From: Lysobacteraceae bacterium
Lineage (GTDB): Bacteria; Pseudomonadota; Gammaproteobacteria; Xanthomonadales; Xanthomonadaceae
Reading direction: 5' to 3'
DNA length: 21,919 nucleotides
NCBI GenBank assembly: GCA_027483745.1
Contig: JAIXTZ010000190.1
Coordinates: 1 to 21,919 of the forward strand
The number at the start of each line of letters is the position of its first letter. Within the stretch, counting starts at the first letter, position 1. Of the stretch, positions 7,226 to 14,847 are shown one piece after another. The notes under the pieces were generated by a model. The model was not told where the DNA came from and did not search any database. It saw only the letters and a program-made list of their open reading frames with translations. The position numbers were made by a program, and so were the translations under genes.

Positions 7226-8362
7226 ATGGCCCAACGCCCATACACCGCGCTTCTCGCCTTCGCACTCACCTTGCCCCTCGCCTCGACGCTCGTCGCGGAA
7301 ACTCGCGAGTTCGCCAGCGAGCACGGCACCGTCCGGGTGACCACCGTTGCCGAAGGCCTCGAGCACCCGTGGGGCCTGGCCTTCCTGCCGGATGGCCGGA
7401 TGCTGGTGACGGAACGGCCCGGCCGTCTGCGAATCGTCGGCAGTGACGGCGCATTGTCGAGGCCGATCGCCGGCGTGCCGCGCGTCCAGGCCCGCGGCCA
7501 AGGCGGTCTACTCGATGTCGCCCTGCATCCGAAGTTCGCCGAGAACGGCCTCGTCTACCTGAGCTTCTCGGAGCCCGGCAGCGGCGGTGCCGGAACTTCG
7601 GTGGCGCGCGGGCGCCTCGACGGCGAGACGCTGAAGGATGTGCAGGTGATCTTCCGCCAGGCACCCAAGGTCGATACGGGCTTCCACTATGGCTCCCGCC
7701 TCGTTTTCGACCGCGAGGGCAAGCTCTACGTCAGTTCCGGTGACCGCGGCATGCAGGACACCGCGCAGGACCTCACGCGCGGCCAGGGCAAGCTGTTCAA
7801 GCTCAACGACGACGGCACGCCGGTGGCGGGGCTGCCGCTCGCGGCACGCGAAGGCACCCACTCCGGCGTGTTCAGCTACGGCCACCGCAACATCCAGGGC
7901 ATGGCCCTGCACCCGCAGACGGGTCTGGTCTGGACGCACGAGCACGGCCCGCGCGGCGGTGACGAGATCAATGTGCCGCGCGCCGGCCGCAACTACGGCT
8001 GGCCGGTGATCACCTACGGCATCAACTACAGCGGCACGACCATCGGCGACGGCCTCAAGGAAAAGGACGGCATGGAGCAGCCGCTGCACCAGTGGACGCC
8101 GTCCATCGGTGCCTCGGGCTTCGCCTTCTACACCGCCGACCGTTTCCCGGCCTGGAAGGGCAACGCCTTCGTCGGGTCCCTCGCCCTGACCCACCTCCAG
8201 CGGTTGGTGCTCAACGGCGAGCGCGTGGCCGACACCGAAGTGTTGCTCGACGACTGGAACGAGCGCATCCGCGACGTGCGGCAGGGTCCGGACGGCGCGC
8301 TCTATGTCCTCACCGACGCCCGCAACGGGCAGGTCGCCAAGGTGGAGCTGCAGGCGCGCTGA
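7226..8362 (+). CDS. Periplasmic PQQ-dependent aldose sugar dehydrogenase family protein (YliI-like)
   Basis: The 378-residue protein has a signal peptide with likely cleavage after LVA (residue 24). It belongs to the soluble glucose/sorbosone dehydrogenase six-bladed propeller family. Typical stretches are GLEHPWGLAFLPDGRMLVTE (about 44-63), GGLLDVALHPKFAENG, SGDRGMQDTAQD, FSYGHRNIQGMALHP and HEHGPRGGDEIN followed by NYGWPVITYGINYSG, where PQQ and Ca2+ ligands normally sit. Such enzymes oxidise aldoses in the periplasm with PQQ, passing electrons to the respiratory chain; E. coli YliI is the closest well-known relative. No pqq biosynthesis genes are in the window. A 45-bp gap separates it from the flavoprotein gene, and no clear Shine-Dalgarno sequence precedes the ATG. 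Its stop codon directly abuts the stop of the convergent ammonia-lyase gene within a palindrome. Confidence 0.92.
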   Translation: MAQRPYTALLAFALTLPLASTLVAETREFASEHGTVRVTTVAEGLEHPWGLAFLPDGRMLVTERPGRLRIVGSDGALSRPIAGVPRVQARGQGGLLDVALHPKFAENGLVYLSFSEPGSGGAGTSVARGRLDGETLKDVQVIFRQAPKVDTGFHYGSRLVFDREGKLYVSSGDRGMQDTAQDLTRGQGKLFKLNDDGTPVAGLPLAAREGTHSGVFSYGHRNIQGMALHPQTGLVWTHEHGPRGGDEINVPRAGRNYGWPVITYGINYSGTTIGDGLKEKDGMEQPLHQWTPSIGASGFAFYTADRFPAWKGNAFVGSLALTHLQRLVLNGERVADTEVLLDDWNERIRDVRQGPDGALYVLTDARNGQVAKVELQAR

Positions 8363-8371
8363 TCAGCGCGC
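8354..8371. repeat. Perfect 18-bp palindrome spanning two abutting convergent stop codons
   Basis: The sequence GCGCGCTGATCAGCGCGC equals its own reverse complement. Its centre lies exactly between the dehydrogenase stop (8360-8362) and the ammonia-lyase stop (8363-8365). Both proteins therefore end in Ala-Arg. No T-tract follows on either strand, so it is not a classical intrinsic terminator, but it could form a hairpin or cruciform in either transcript. Confidence 0.9.
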
Positions 8372-10246
8372 TATCCAGTCTTCGACGAAGCGGGCGGCGG
8401 CGGTAACGTCGCCATCCAGCGCGCGGTCCTTGCCGAGGAAGGCCACGCGCGCGCGGAAGGCAGCGTGCAGGGCCCGCACTTCGCGGCCTGGCGCGAATGC
8501 CGGCGACGACGCCAGCTCGGCCCGCAGCGCATCGCATTCGGCCAGGAACTGCGCCCGCTGGGGGTGCGGATCGGGTGGCGCGTTGCCGATTTTCGACGCG
8601 AATGTCGCGAGGTCCGCCTCGCGCGCCAAGCGTCGAGCGGCCTCGATCATGTCGCGGCGGATATCCAGCGCCTGTGCGGCGGTCATCAGCTCTAGTGCGA
8701 GCACCTTGGCGAGATCAGCGCTCATGTCCAGCACGTGCCGGCCTTCATTCGCGCCCATGGACACGTGATCCTCGGCGTTCGCGCTGGTCGGCACCGAGTA
8801 CACGGTGGCCGGATGCGCACGCGAAGCGAGGTCGTTGACGATGGCCGCGGCGGTGTACTGCACGATCATGTAGCCGGAATCGGTGCCGTCCTCGTTGCCG
8901 CTCAGGAAGGCCGGGAGGCCATCGTTCGTGGCCGGGTCGACCAGCTTGTTGAGGCGGCGCTCCGAGATCGAGGCCAGCACCGGGATCGCCGCCTTGACGT
9001 AGCTCATCGCCAGCGCGATCGGCATCCCGTGGAAGTGGCCCGCGGAGACCACCTGGTCCTCGATGTGCTTCGCGCCTTCGAGGTCGGGAAAGATCAGCGG
9101 GTTGTCGGTGACGGCGTTGAGCTCCACGTCGATGACACGCTGCAGCTGGGCGAGCGCGTCGCGCACGGCGCCATGCACCTGCGGCACGCAGCGGAGGCTG
9201 TAGCTGTCCTGCGGCTGGTGCTTTTTGCCGCCGCGGAAGGGCCTGAAACGCTGGTAGAAGCGCTCGCGGCCATGGCGCTGGTCGGCCGGCACCCAGTCCC
9301 AGCCGATGTCGAAGCTCAGCGCCGCCAGCGAGGCGTTCGGCCAGCTCGTCGGCAGCCACGGCTTTGCGCGGGGAACGAGGTGGTACGCGATGTCGGAGAG
9401 CGTGGAGCCGTCCAGCAGAGACCGCAGGTTCGCGGCGCTGGCCACCTGCCCCGGATGCGGACGCAGCGCGTGCACATGAGCATCGAAGGCACGCCGGCGG
9501 CCGGCGAAGGCGTCGATCGTCATCGCCGCGCAGTGGTCGGCGAGCTCGACGAGTTTCTCGAGGCGATCGGCGCAGAGCACGGCGGTGGCGAGCATCTGCG
9601 CCGTGCCGTTGTTCAGCGCCAGGCCTTCCTTGTACGAAAGACGGATCGGCACCAAACCGGCGCGCTTCAAGGCCTCGCGGCCCGGAAGGCGCTCGCCGCG
9701 GAAGAAGGCTTCGCCCTGCCCTAGCAGCACGATCGCGAGGTGCGACAGCGGGGCGAGGTCGCCGCTGGCGCCCACCGAACCCAGCTTCGGCACCACCGGC
9801 ACGATGCCGGCGTTGAGCATGGCGGCATAGGCTTCCAGCGTGCTGGCGCGCACCCCGGAGTGGCCCTTCATCAGCGTGTTGATGCGGATGACGAGCATCG
9901 CGCGGACGACGTCCTCGGGGAACGGCTCACCGATGCAGACCGCATGCGTGGTGATCAGGTTTTCCTGCAGCTCCTCGTGCAGCGTCGTGCCGGCGTCGCC
10001 ATCGCCACGCAGCCGGTGCGCGCCCAGCAGCCGGTCGGCGTTGCTGCCGAAGCCGGTCGAGACTCCGTAAAGCGGCTCCTGCCGGCGCACCTGCTCGGCG
10101 AGGAAGTCCGCCGTGCGCTGGACGGCACGAAGCTGCGCGGCGTCGAGGACGACGGACGCGCCACGCGCCACCGAAACGACCTGCTGGCGGGTCAGCGAAG
10201 CCCCGTCGAGCCGGATGGGCGCCCCGCCCGGCGAGTTCGCCGCCAC
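8363..10246 (-). CDS. Enlarged MIO-type histidine/aromatic amino acid ammonia-lyase
   Basis: The protein is 627 residues from a GTG start, against about 510 for ordinary bacterial histidine ammonia-lyase. The Ala-Ser-Gly that cyclises to the MIO prosthetic group is present in GSVGASGDLAPLSH (ASG at about 160-162), with the catalytic-loop YGVSTGFG at about 60-67. Further family blocks are SYSLRCVPQVHG, ELNAVTDNPLIF, GHFHGMP and SANAEDHVSMG. Thr-His in the selectivity region (ITTHAVCIG) and the Glu in AEDH resemble histidine lyases (Ser-His and QEDH) more than tyrosine or phenylalanine lyases. An insert of about 50-60 residues rich in Trp, Arg and Lys (about 287-345) precedes SYSLRC. The GTG at 10246 lies one base after the hisS stop and has AGGG 7 nt upstream; an ATG at 10309 lies inside hisS and is less likely. 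No hutU, hutI or hutG gene is nearby. The reaction is presumably deamination of histidine to urocanate, but other substrates are possible. Confidence 0.88.
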   Translation of the reverse strand: MAANSPGGAPIRLDGASLTRQQVVSVARGASVVLDAAQLRAVQRTADFLAEQVRRQEPLYGVSTGFGSNADRLLGAHRLRGDGDAGTTLHEELQENLITTHAVCIGEPFPEDVVRAMLVIRINTLMKGHSGVRASTLEAYAAMLNAGIVPVVPKLGSVGASGDLAPLSHLAIVLLGQGEAFFRGERLPGREALKRAGLVPIRLSYKEGLALNNGTAQMLATAVLCADRLEKLVELADHCAAMTIDAFAGRRRAFDAHVHALRPHPGQVASAANLRSLLDGSTLSDIAYHLVPRAKPWLPTSWPNASLAALSFDIGWDWVPADQRHGRERFYQRFRPFRGGKKHQPQDSYSLRCVPQVHGAVRDALAQLQRVIDVELNAVTDNPLIFPDLEGAKHIEDQVVSAGHFHGMPIALAMSYVKAAIPVLASISERRLNKLVDPATNDGLPAFLSGNEDGTDSGYMIVQYTAAAIVNDLASRAHPATVYSVPTSANAEDHVSMGANEGRHVLDMSADLAKVLALELMTAAQALDIRRDMIEAARRLAREADLATFASKIGNAPPDPHPQRAQFLAECDALRAELASSPAFAPGREVRALHAAFRARVAFLGKDRALDGDVTAAARFVEDWIAR

Positions 10247-10247
10247 G

Positions 10248-11627
10248 TCAGCGCCCTGCAAGAGCGCGCTGCTGCGCGAGCTCGACCTTGAGGGCCGCGA
10301 CCAGTTCACCCTCCGCGACGTCGAACTGCTCGTTGCGGCGAAGGTCCTTCACCGCGACCGTGCCCTTGGCCAGTTCGTCCTCGCCGCGCAGCAGCACGAA
10401 GCGGATGCCGGCGCGGTCGGCGTACTGGAACTGCTTTGCGAGCTTCTTCGGCTCCAGTTGCACCTCGGCATTGATGCCTCCGGTGCGCAGCCGGCTGCCG
10501 AGGGCCAGCGCGTCAGCCAGACCCGCGTCGTCCATCAGGGCCACGAGGCATTCGACGCTGCTTTCCGCCGTACCGATCAACCCCGCTTCGCGCAGCTGCC
10601 AGAACAGCCGGGTCACGCCGATGGAGATGCCGACACCCGGCAGGTGCGACTTCGTGTAATGGCTGGCGAGGTTGTCGTAGCGGCCGCCCGAGCAGATCGA
10701 GCCGATCTGCGGGTGGGTATCGAGCGTGGTCTCGTAGACGGTACCGGTGTAGTAGTCGAGGCCGCGCGCGATGGAGAAGTTGATGGCGTAGTCGGATTCC
10801 GGCACGCCCAGCGCCTTGACCAGTTCCAGCACCTCGCGCAGTTCGGCCACGCCCTGCTCCAGCGTGGCGTTGCCGCCGCCCAGCGCGTCGAGCTTGGCGA
10901 TCGCGTCGGCATGGCCGTTCGATCGCACCGAGACGAAATCGAGGATCTTCGCCACCGCCTCGGCAGACAAGCCGAAGCCCTCGCCGGTGAGGGTGTCGCG
11001 CACGTAGTCGGCGCCACGCTTGTCGATCTTGTCGACCTCGCGAAGCACCGACATCTGGAGCGCGCCGTCGGCCACGCCGAGCCGTTCGAAGAAACCGCGC
11101 ATCAGCTTGCGGTTGTTCATCTGGATGGTGAACTTGCCGATGCCGAGCTCGGCGAAGATCGCGTGGATCACCGCAGGCATCTCGGCATCGTGGCGCACCG
11201 AGAGCGCGTCCTTGCCGATCACGTCGATGTCGCACTGGTAGAACTCGCGGAAGCGGCCGCGCTGCTGGCGCTCGCCGCGGTAGACGCGCTGCATCTGGTA
11301 GCGGCGGAACGGAAAGGCGAGGTCGTGCTCGTGTTCGGCGACGTAGCGCGCCAGCGGCACCGTGAGATCGAAGCGCAGGGCGAGTTCCGGCAGGCCCTCC
11401 TCCTTCTTCTCCAGCGCGCCGGTGGATTGGGCGAAATACACCTGGCGTTCGGTTTCGCCACCGCTCTTCGTCAGCAGCACGTCGGTGAGTTCGAACACCG
11501 GCGTCTCGACCGGCAGGAAGCCGAAGCGCTCGTAGTTGCGACGGATCACGTCGAGCACGCGCTGGAAGGCGATCTGGTCGCGGGGCAGCAGCTCCAGGAC
11601 GCCGGGCGGGGTGCGGGGCTTGATCAC
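10248..11627 (-). CDS. hisS: Histidyl-tRNA synthetase
   Basis: The 459-residue class II synthetase charges tRNA-His with histidine. The protein shows [12 protein letters not shown] (about 84-95), motif 2 [20 protein letters not shown] (about 107-126) running into the [11 protein letters not shown] block, the HisA motif [13 protein letters not shown] (about 287-299) and SGGRYDNL plus [11 protein letters not shown] (about 313-341), which form the histidine pocket and motif 3. A mixed alpha/beta anticodon-binding domain ends the protein. Its DIDVIG form of motif 2 differs from E. coli HisRS. The start is the GTG at 11627, preceded by GGAGAG at 5 nt spacing; an in-frame ATG at 11768 adds an Arg-rich stretch without family similarity. 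It is divergent from tRNA-Pro and followed after one base by the ammonia-lyase gene. Confidence 0.95.
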   Translation of the reverse strand: MIKPRTPPGVLELLPRDQIAFQRVLDVIRRNYERFGFLPVETPVFELTDVLLTKSGGETERQVYFAQSTGALEKKEEGLPELALRFDLTVPLARYVAEHEHDLAFPFRRYQMQRVYRGERQQRGRFREFYQCDIDVIGKDALSVRHDAEMPAVIHAIFAELGIGKFTIQMNNRKLMRGFFERLGVADGALQMSVLREVDKIDKRGADYVRDTLTGEGFGLSAEAVAKILDFVSVRSNGHADAIAKLDALGGGNATLEQGVAELREVLELVKALGVPESDYAINFSIARGLDYYTGTVYETTLDTHPQIGSICSGGRYDNLASHYTKSHLPGVGISIGVTRLFWQLREAGLIGTAESSVECLVALMDDAGLADALALGSRLRTGGINAEVQLEPKKLAKQFQYADRAGIRFVLLRGEDELAKGTVAVKDLRRNEQFDVAEGELVAALKVELAQQRALAGR

Positions 11628-11640
11628 GCGGACTCTCCGG

Positions 11641-11670
11641 GGAATATCGACAGGCCGTCGATTGTCGCAA
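11641..11670 (-). promoter_or_regulatory. Candidate promoter or operator upstream of hisS
   Basis: On the minus strand TTGCGA (11670-11665) is followed by an 18-bp spacer and TATTCC (11646-11641). Its first ten bases are identical to those of the tRNA-Pro promoter on the other strand. A start 7 bp downstream would fall inside the hisS Shine-Dalgarno sequence, so either the leader is extremely short or this is a protein-binding site and the real promoter lies further upstream. Three ATCGAC/GTCGAT blocks overlap it. Confidence 0.3.
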
Positions 11671-11759
11671 ATCGACCGCAAGGCGGCGCAGTCGCGCGAT
11701 GGTCTCGGAGTTCGGGCACTGGACCACAGCGACTTCACCCGGAAAAGCCGCCGAGGGGC

Positions 11760-11788
11760 TTGCGACAATTCGCGAATCCCACTATTCT
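11760..11788 (+). promoter_or_regulatory. Sigma-70-like promoter for tRNA-Pro
   Basis: The -35 TTGCGA (11760-11765), a 17-bp spacer and the -10 TATTCT (11783-11788) sit 13 bp before the mature tRNA 5' end. Initiation near 11795 leaves a leader of about 7 nt for RNase P. The GC-rich discriminator after the -10 is typical of stable-RNA promoters under stringent control. Confidence 0.65.
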
Positions 11789-11801
11789 TTGCGGCTCCCG
11801 T

Positions 11802-11878
<77 letters not shown>

Positions 11879-11888
11879 AAAGTTCCAA

Positions 11889-11922
11889 GCCAAACCCGCC
11901 GAAAGGCGGGTTTGGCGTTTTT
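11889..11922 (+). terminator. Intrinsic terminator of tRNA-Pro
   Basis: A perfect 12-bp stem, GCCAAACCCGCC with GGCGGGTTTGGC, closes on a GAAA tetraloop (11901-11904) and is followed by GTTTTT. It begins 10 bp after the tRNA CCA end. The lack of an A-run on its left side argues against strong termination in the opposite direction. Confidence 0.92.
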
Positions 11923-12087
11923 GGCTTCGATGGTGCCGCGATGATTGGCGGTGAACCGTCGGTAGCGGAATCCGCGCTTCCGCGTGCCGCCGCCCGCGAC
12001 GCGCGCGACGCCCCTGGCTGCGTCGTTGACGTCCCGCCCCTTTCCGGATGAACTGCCGCGGACTTCACGCGCGGGGAGACGCGTTCA

Positions 12088-14847
12088 ATGATCTGGGTGC
12101 TGGCATTCGCAGCGGCCCTGCTGGGCGCGCTGCTGGCGTCGGAAGCCGAGGCGCTCTTCGGATTCGGTGCGGGCTTCCTCGTTGTGGCGACGCTCGGCCT
12201 GCTGCATCGACAATCGAGCCGCATCGATGCGCTGACGGCGAGACTTCGCGACTTGGAATCGCGGCGTGGCCCGCAGCCTGAACCGCAGGCCCGTCCGGCC
12301 GATGCTGCCGTACCGGAGTCCTCCCGGCCCGTGCCGGAATCGCCATCACCTGCGGCCACGCAGGCACCGGCGGAACCCCCGCCGATTCCGTCGATGGCCG
12401 ATGCGGCGCCAGCTCGGAACCCGTCACCCTCGCCCGCCTTCGAGCGTCCTGCCCCTCGTCCCGCTGCCTCCCGAGCGGCGCCGGCGGAGCCCGACGCGAT
12501 CGAGAAGATCGCCGCGCGTCTTCGCGCCTTCCTGTTCGAAGGCAATGTGCCGGTCAAGCTCGGCCTGCTCGTGTCGCTGTTCGGCGTCGCCGCGCTGATC
12601 CGCTATGCCGCGAGCGCCGGCTGGCTCTCCGTCCCCGTGTCGATGCGCTACGCGGGCATCGCGCTGGCGGCGATCGCGATGCTCGTCTACGGACTGAAGC
12701 AGGTGCGCGAGCGTCCCGCTTTCGGGCTGAGTCTCCAGGGCGGCGCCATAGGCATCCTGCTGCTCACGGTGTTCGGCAGCTTCCGCGTGCCTGAGCTCCT
12801 GCCCGCGGGCCTCGCCTTCGCGCTGGTGCTGGTGCTGGTCGCGGGCGCCGCCGTGCTGGCCATCCGCCAAAACGCCGTATGGCTCGCCGCCATCGGGTTC
12901 CTCGGCGGCTACCTCGCGCCGATCCTGCTCTCGACCGGCAGTGGCAACCATGTGGCGCTCTTCAGCTACTACGCGCTGCTCAATGGCGCCGTGTTTGCCA
13001 TGGCCTGGGTGCGCCCATGGCGTGCGCTGAACCTGATGGGCTTCGTGTTCACCTTCGGCGTCGGTGCGCTGTGGGGCGCGAAGTACTTCCGGCCGGAACT
13101 GTTCGCCACGACCGAACCGTTCCTGGTCGCCTTCTTCCTGATGTACGTGACCATCCCGGTGGCCTACGCGCTCAAGGGCCGGGAGCCGGGCAAGGTCGAC
13201 GCGACCTTGCTGTTCGGCACGCCGCTCGTCGCGTTCCCGATGCAGGTCGCCTTGCTCGATGGCGAGACCATGCCGCTGGCGTTCTCCGCCCTCGCCGTGG
13301 CCGCGGTCTACCTGCTGTTGGCGTTGTGGTCGCGCCGCGAAGCGAACCTCCGCGTGCTCGGCCAGAGCGCTGCGGCCCTGGGCCTCGCCTTCGCCACGCT
13401 CGCGGTGCCGCTGGCGCTGTCCGCGCGCTGGACCTCGGCCACTTGGGCCCTGCAGGGCGTGGCTTTGCTCTGGCTCGGCCAGACGCAGCAGCGGCGTTGG
13501 CCGCAGGCGGCAGGCATCGGCCTGCAGGTGCTCGCCGGATTGGCGTATGTCGCGTCGTTCGAACACGGCGATGACGGCATGGTGGTGCTCAATCCGCACA
13601 CCTTGAACTTGTTGCTGCTGGTCGTGGGCGCCGGTGCTTGCGCCTGGCTGCTCGACCGTGCCGATGAGCATCGCCGTTCCTTGGGCGGTGCCCTGCTGGC
13701 GACCGCAGCCCTTGGCTGGTGGTTCTGGGCGGGAGGTCACGAAGTGTCGCGCCTCGACGACCTCGTTGCCGATGCCACCGCTTCAGGGCTCGGGATCGGT
13801 GCCGGTTGGCTCCTGTTCGTCGCCCTGAGCGCGCTTCTGGCCGCGGCGCTTCGCCGCTTCACCGACTGGCGCAAACCCGCGTGGCTGCCGGCCGTTGCCA
13901 TGCCGACGGCCGTGCTCGCCGTCGTCGTGGCCTTCCTCGAATCGTCGGCCTGGCTGTCGCAACGCGGGGGGCTCGCCTTGCTCGCGCTGGCCGTATCGAT
14001 GGCCGTCGTCCTGCCCATGCTGCGCGGCCTCACGGGTCGACAGGCGACAACCCACATCGGCGGTTTGGCCGCCATGACGCTCGCGTTGGGCTTGGGCATC
14101 CGCGAAGGGCTCGAGTCGGTCAACGCCGAGGCCCTCGGGGACGGTTGGCGCTGGATCCTGCCGTGGTTGCCGCTCGCAGCCCTGACCGCGCTGCTGCTCC
14201 GACGCCCGTCGGTCGCCGGATGGCCCGTCGGCGGCGACGTGCTGGCCTACCGGCGCATCGCCCTGGGCCTCGCGCTGCTCGTGCTCGGCTCGGTCTGGGT
14301 CGTCACCCAGGCCGTGGTCGGCACCGCCGCGCCCCTGCCCTGGGTTCCCCTTCTCAACCCGGTGGAGCTCTACCAGTTGGGCGGCCTGCTCTGCCTCGCG
14401 ATCTGGATCCGAGGCTGCCCGGCCGACTCGTCGATGCGGCTGCTGGCGTCACTCGCCCTCGGGGCTTCCGCACTGCTGACGATGACGATGGTCACGCTGC
14501 GCGCCTCCTGGCATTGGAGCGCCGAGGGCCTCGCCGGTATCCCATGGGGGAGCTCGGTGGATTGGTTCGATGTGGCGTTCTGGACGCAGTCGCAGGCGGC
14601 CTTGAGCGTCGTCTGGTCCGTCGCCGGTGTCGTGTGCTGGATCATGGGCTCACGCCGCGGCAGTCGCCCGCTGTGGACCTTCGGCGCCCTGCTGTTGGGC
14701 CTCGTGCTGCTGAAGCTGCTGTTGATCGACCGCGAAAACCTCGGCGACCTCCTCGGCATCGCTTCCTTCCTCACCGTCGGCGGCTTGCTCGTGGTCGTCG
14801 GACGCCTCGCCCCCCGACCGCCGAGCCGCTTGGAGGCTTCCGCATGA
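12088..14847 (+). CDS. DUF2339 polytopic inner-membrane protein
   Basis: A 919-residue membrane protein matching the DUF2339 family. It starts with one or two hydrophobic segments (about 1-36) and a short charged stretch that could be coiled coil. A Pro/Ala-rich, probably disordered region follows (about 60-135). The family core begins near GNVPVKLGLLVSLFGVAALI (about 152-171), with ERPAFGLSLQGGAIGILLLT a little later. From there the chain is a near-continuous run of about 20 or more hydrophobic segments to the C-terminus. No catalytic motif is recognised, and the family has no established role; a cell-envelope function is an inference from topology. The ATG has GGGGAG 9 nt upstream. A TTGACG at 12026-12031 is a possible -35 with only a poor -10. 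Its stop overlaps the DUF3999 start by 4 bp. Confidence 0.88.
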   Translation: MIWVLAFAAALLGALLASEAEALFGFGAGFLVVATLGLLHRQSSRIDALTARLRDLESRRGPQPEPQARPADAAVPESSRPVPESPSPAATQAPAEPPPIPSMADAAPARNPSPSPAFERPAPRPAASRAAPAEPDAIEKIAARLRAFLFEGNVPVKLGLLVSLFGVAALIRYAASAGWLSVPVSMRYAGIALAAIAMLVYGLKQVRERPAFGLSLQGGAIGILLLTVFGSFRVPELLPAGLAFALVLVLVAGAAVLAIRQNAVWLAAIGFLGGYLAPILLSTGSGNHVALFSYYALLNGAVFAMAWVRPWRALNLMGFVFTFGVGALWGAKYFRPELFATTEPFLVAFFLMYVTIPVAYALKGREPGKVDATLLFGTPLVAFPMQVALLDGETMPLAFSALAVAAVYLLLALWSRREANLRVLGQSAAALGLAFATLAVPLALSARWTSATWALQGVALLWLGQTQQRRWPQAAGIGLQVLAGLAYVASFEHGDDGMVVLNPHTLNLLLLVVGAGACAWLLDRADEHRRSLGGALLATAALGWWFWAGGHEVSRLDDLVADATASGLGIGAGWLLFVALSALLAAALRRFTDWRKPAWLPAVAMPTAVLAVVVAFLESSAWLSQRGGLALLALAVSMAVVLPMLRGLTGRQATTHIGGLAAMTLALGLGIREGLESVNAEALGDGWRWILPWLPLAALTALLLRRPSVAGWPVGGDVLAYRRIALGLALLVLGSVWVVTQAVVGTAAPLPWVPLLNPVELYQLGGLLCLAIWIRGCPADSSMRLLASLALGASALLTMTMVTLRASWHWSAEGLAGIPWGSSVDWFDVAFWTQSQAALSVVWSVAGVVCWIMGSRRGSRPLWTFGALLLGLVLLKLLLIDRENLGDLLGIASFLTVGGLLVVVGRLAPRPPSRLEASA

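Noticed and set aside
8735..9724. 329-codon plus-strand frame opposite the ammonia-lyase
   Set aside because: It is a shadow frame with charged low-complexity translation; the minus-strand frame contains all MIO-family motifs.
10247..10309. ATG start of the ammonia-lyase inside hisS
   Set aside because: The added 21 residues are Ser/Arg-rich products of the hisS end in another frame, while the GTG at 10246 has a proper ribosome site.
13719..14843. Upstream in-frame extension of the DUF3999 gene (to 830 codons)
   Set aside because: The extension is an out-of-frame, Arg/Pro-rich shadow of DUF2339 and would bury the DUF3999 signal peptide. The ATG at 14844 has a good ribosome site.
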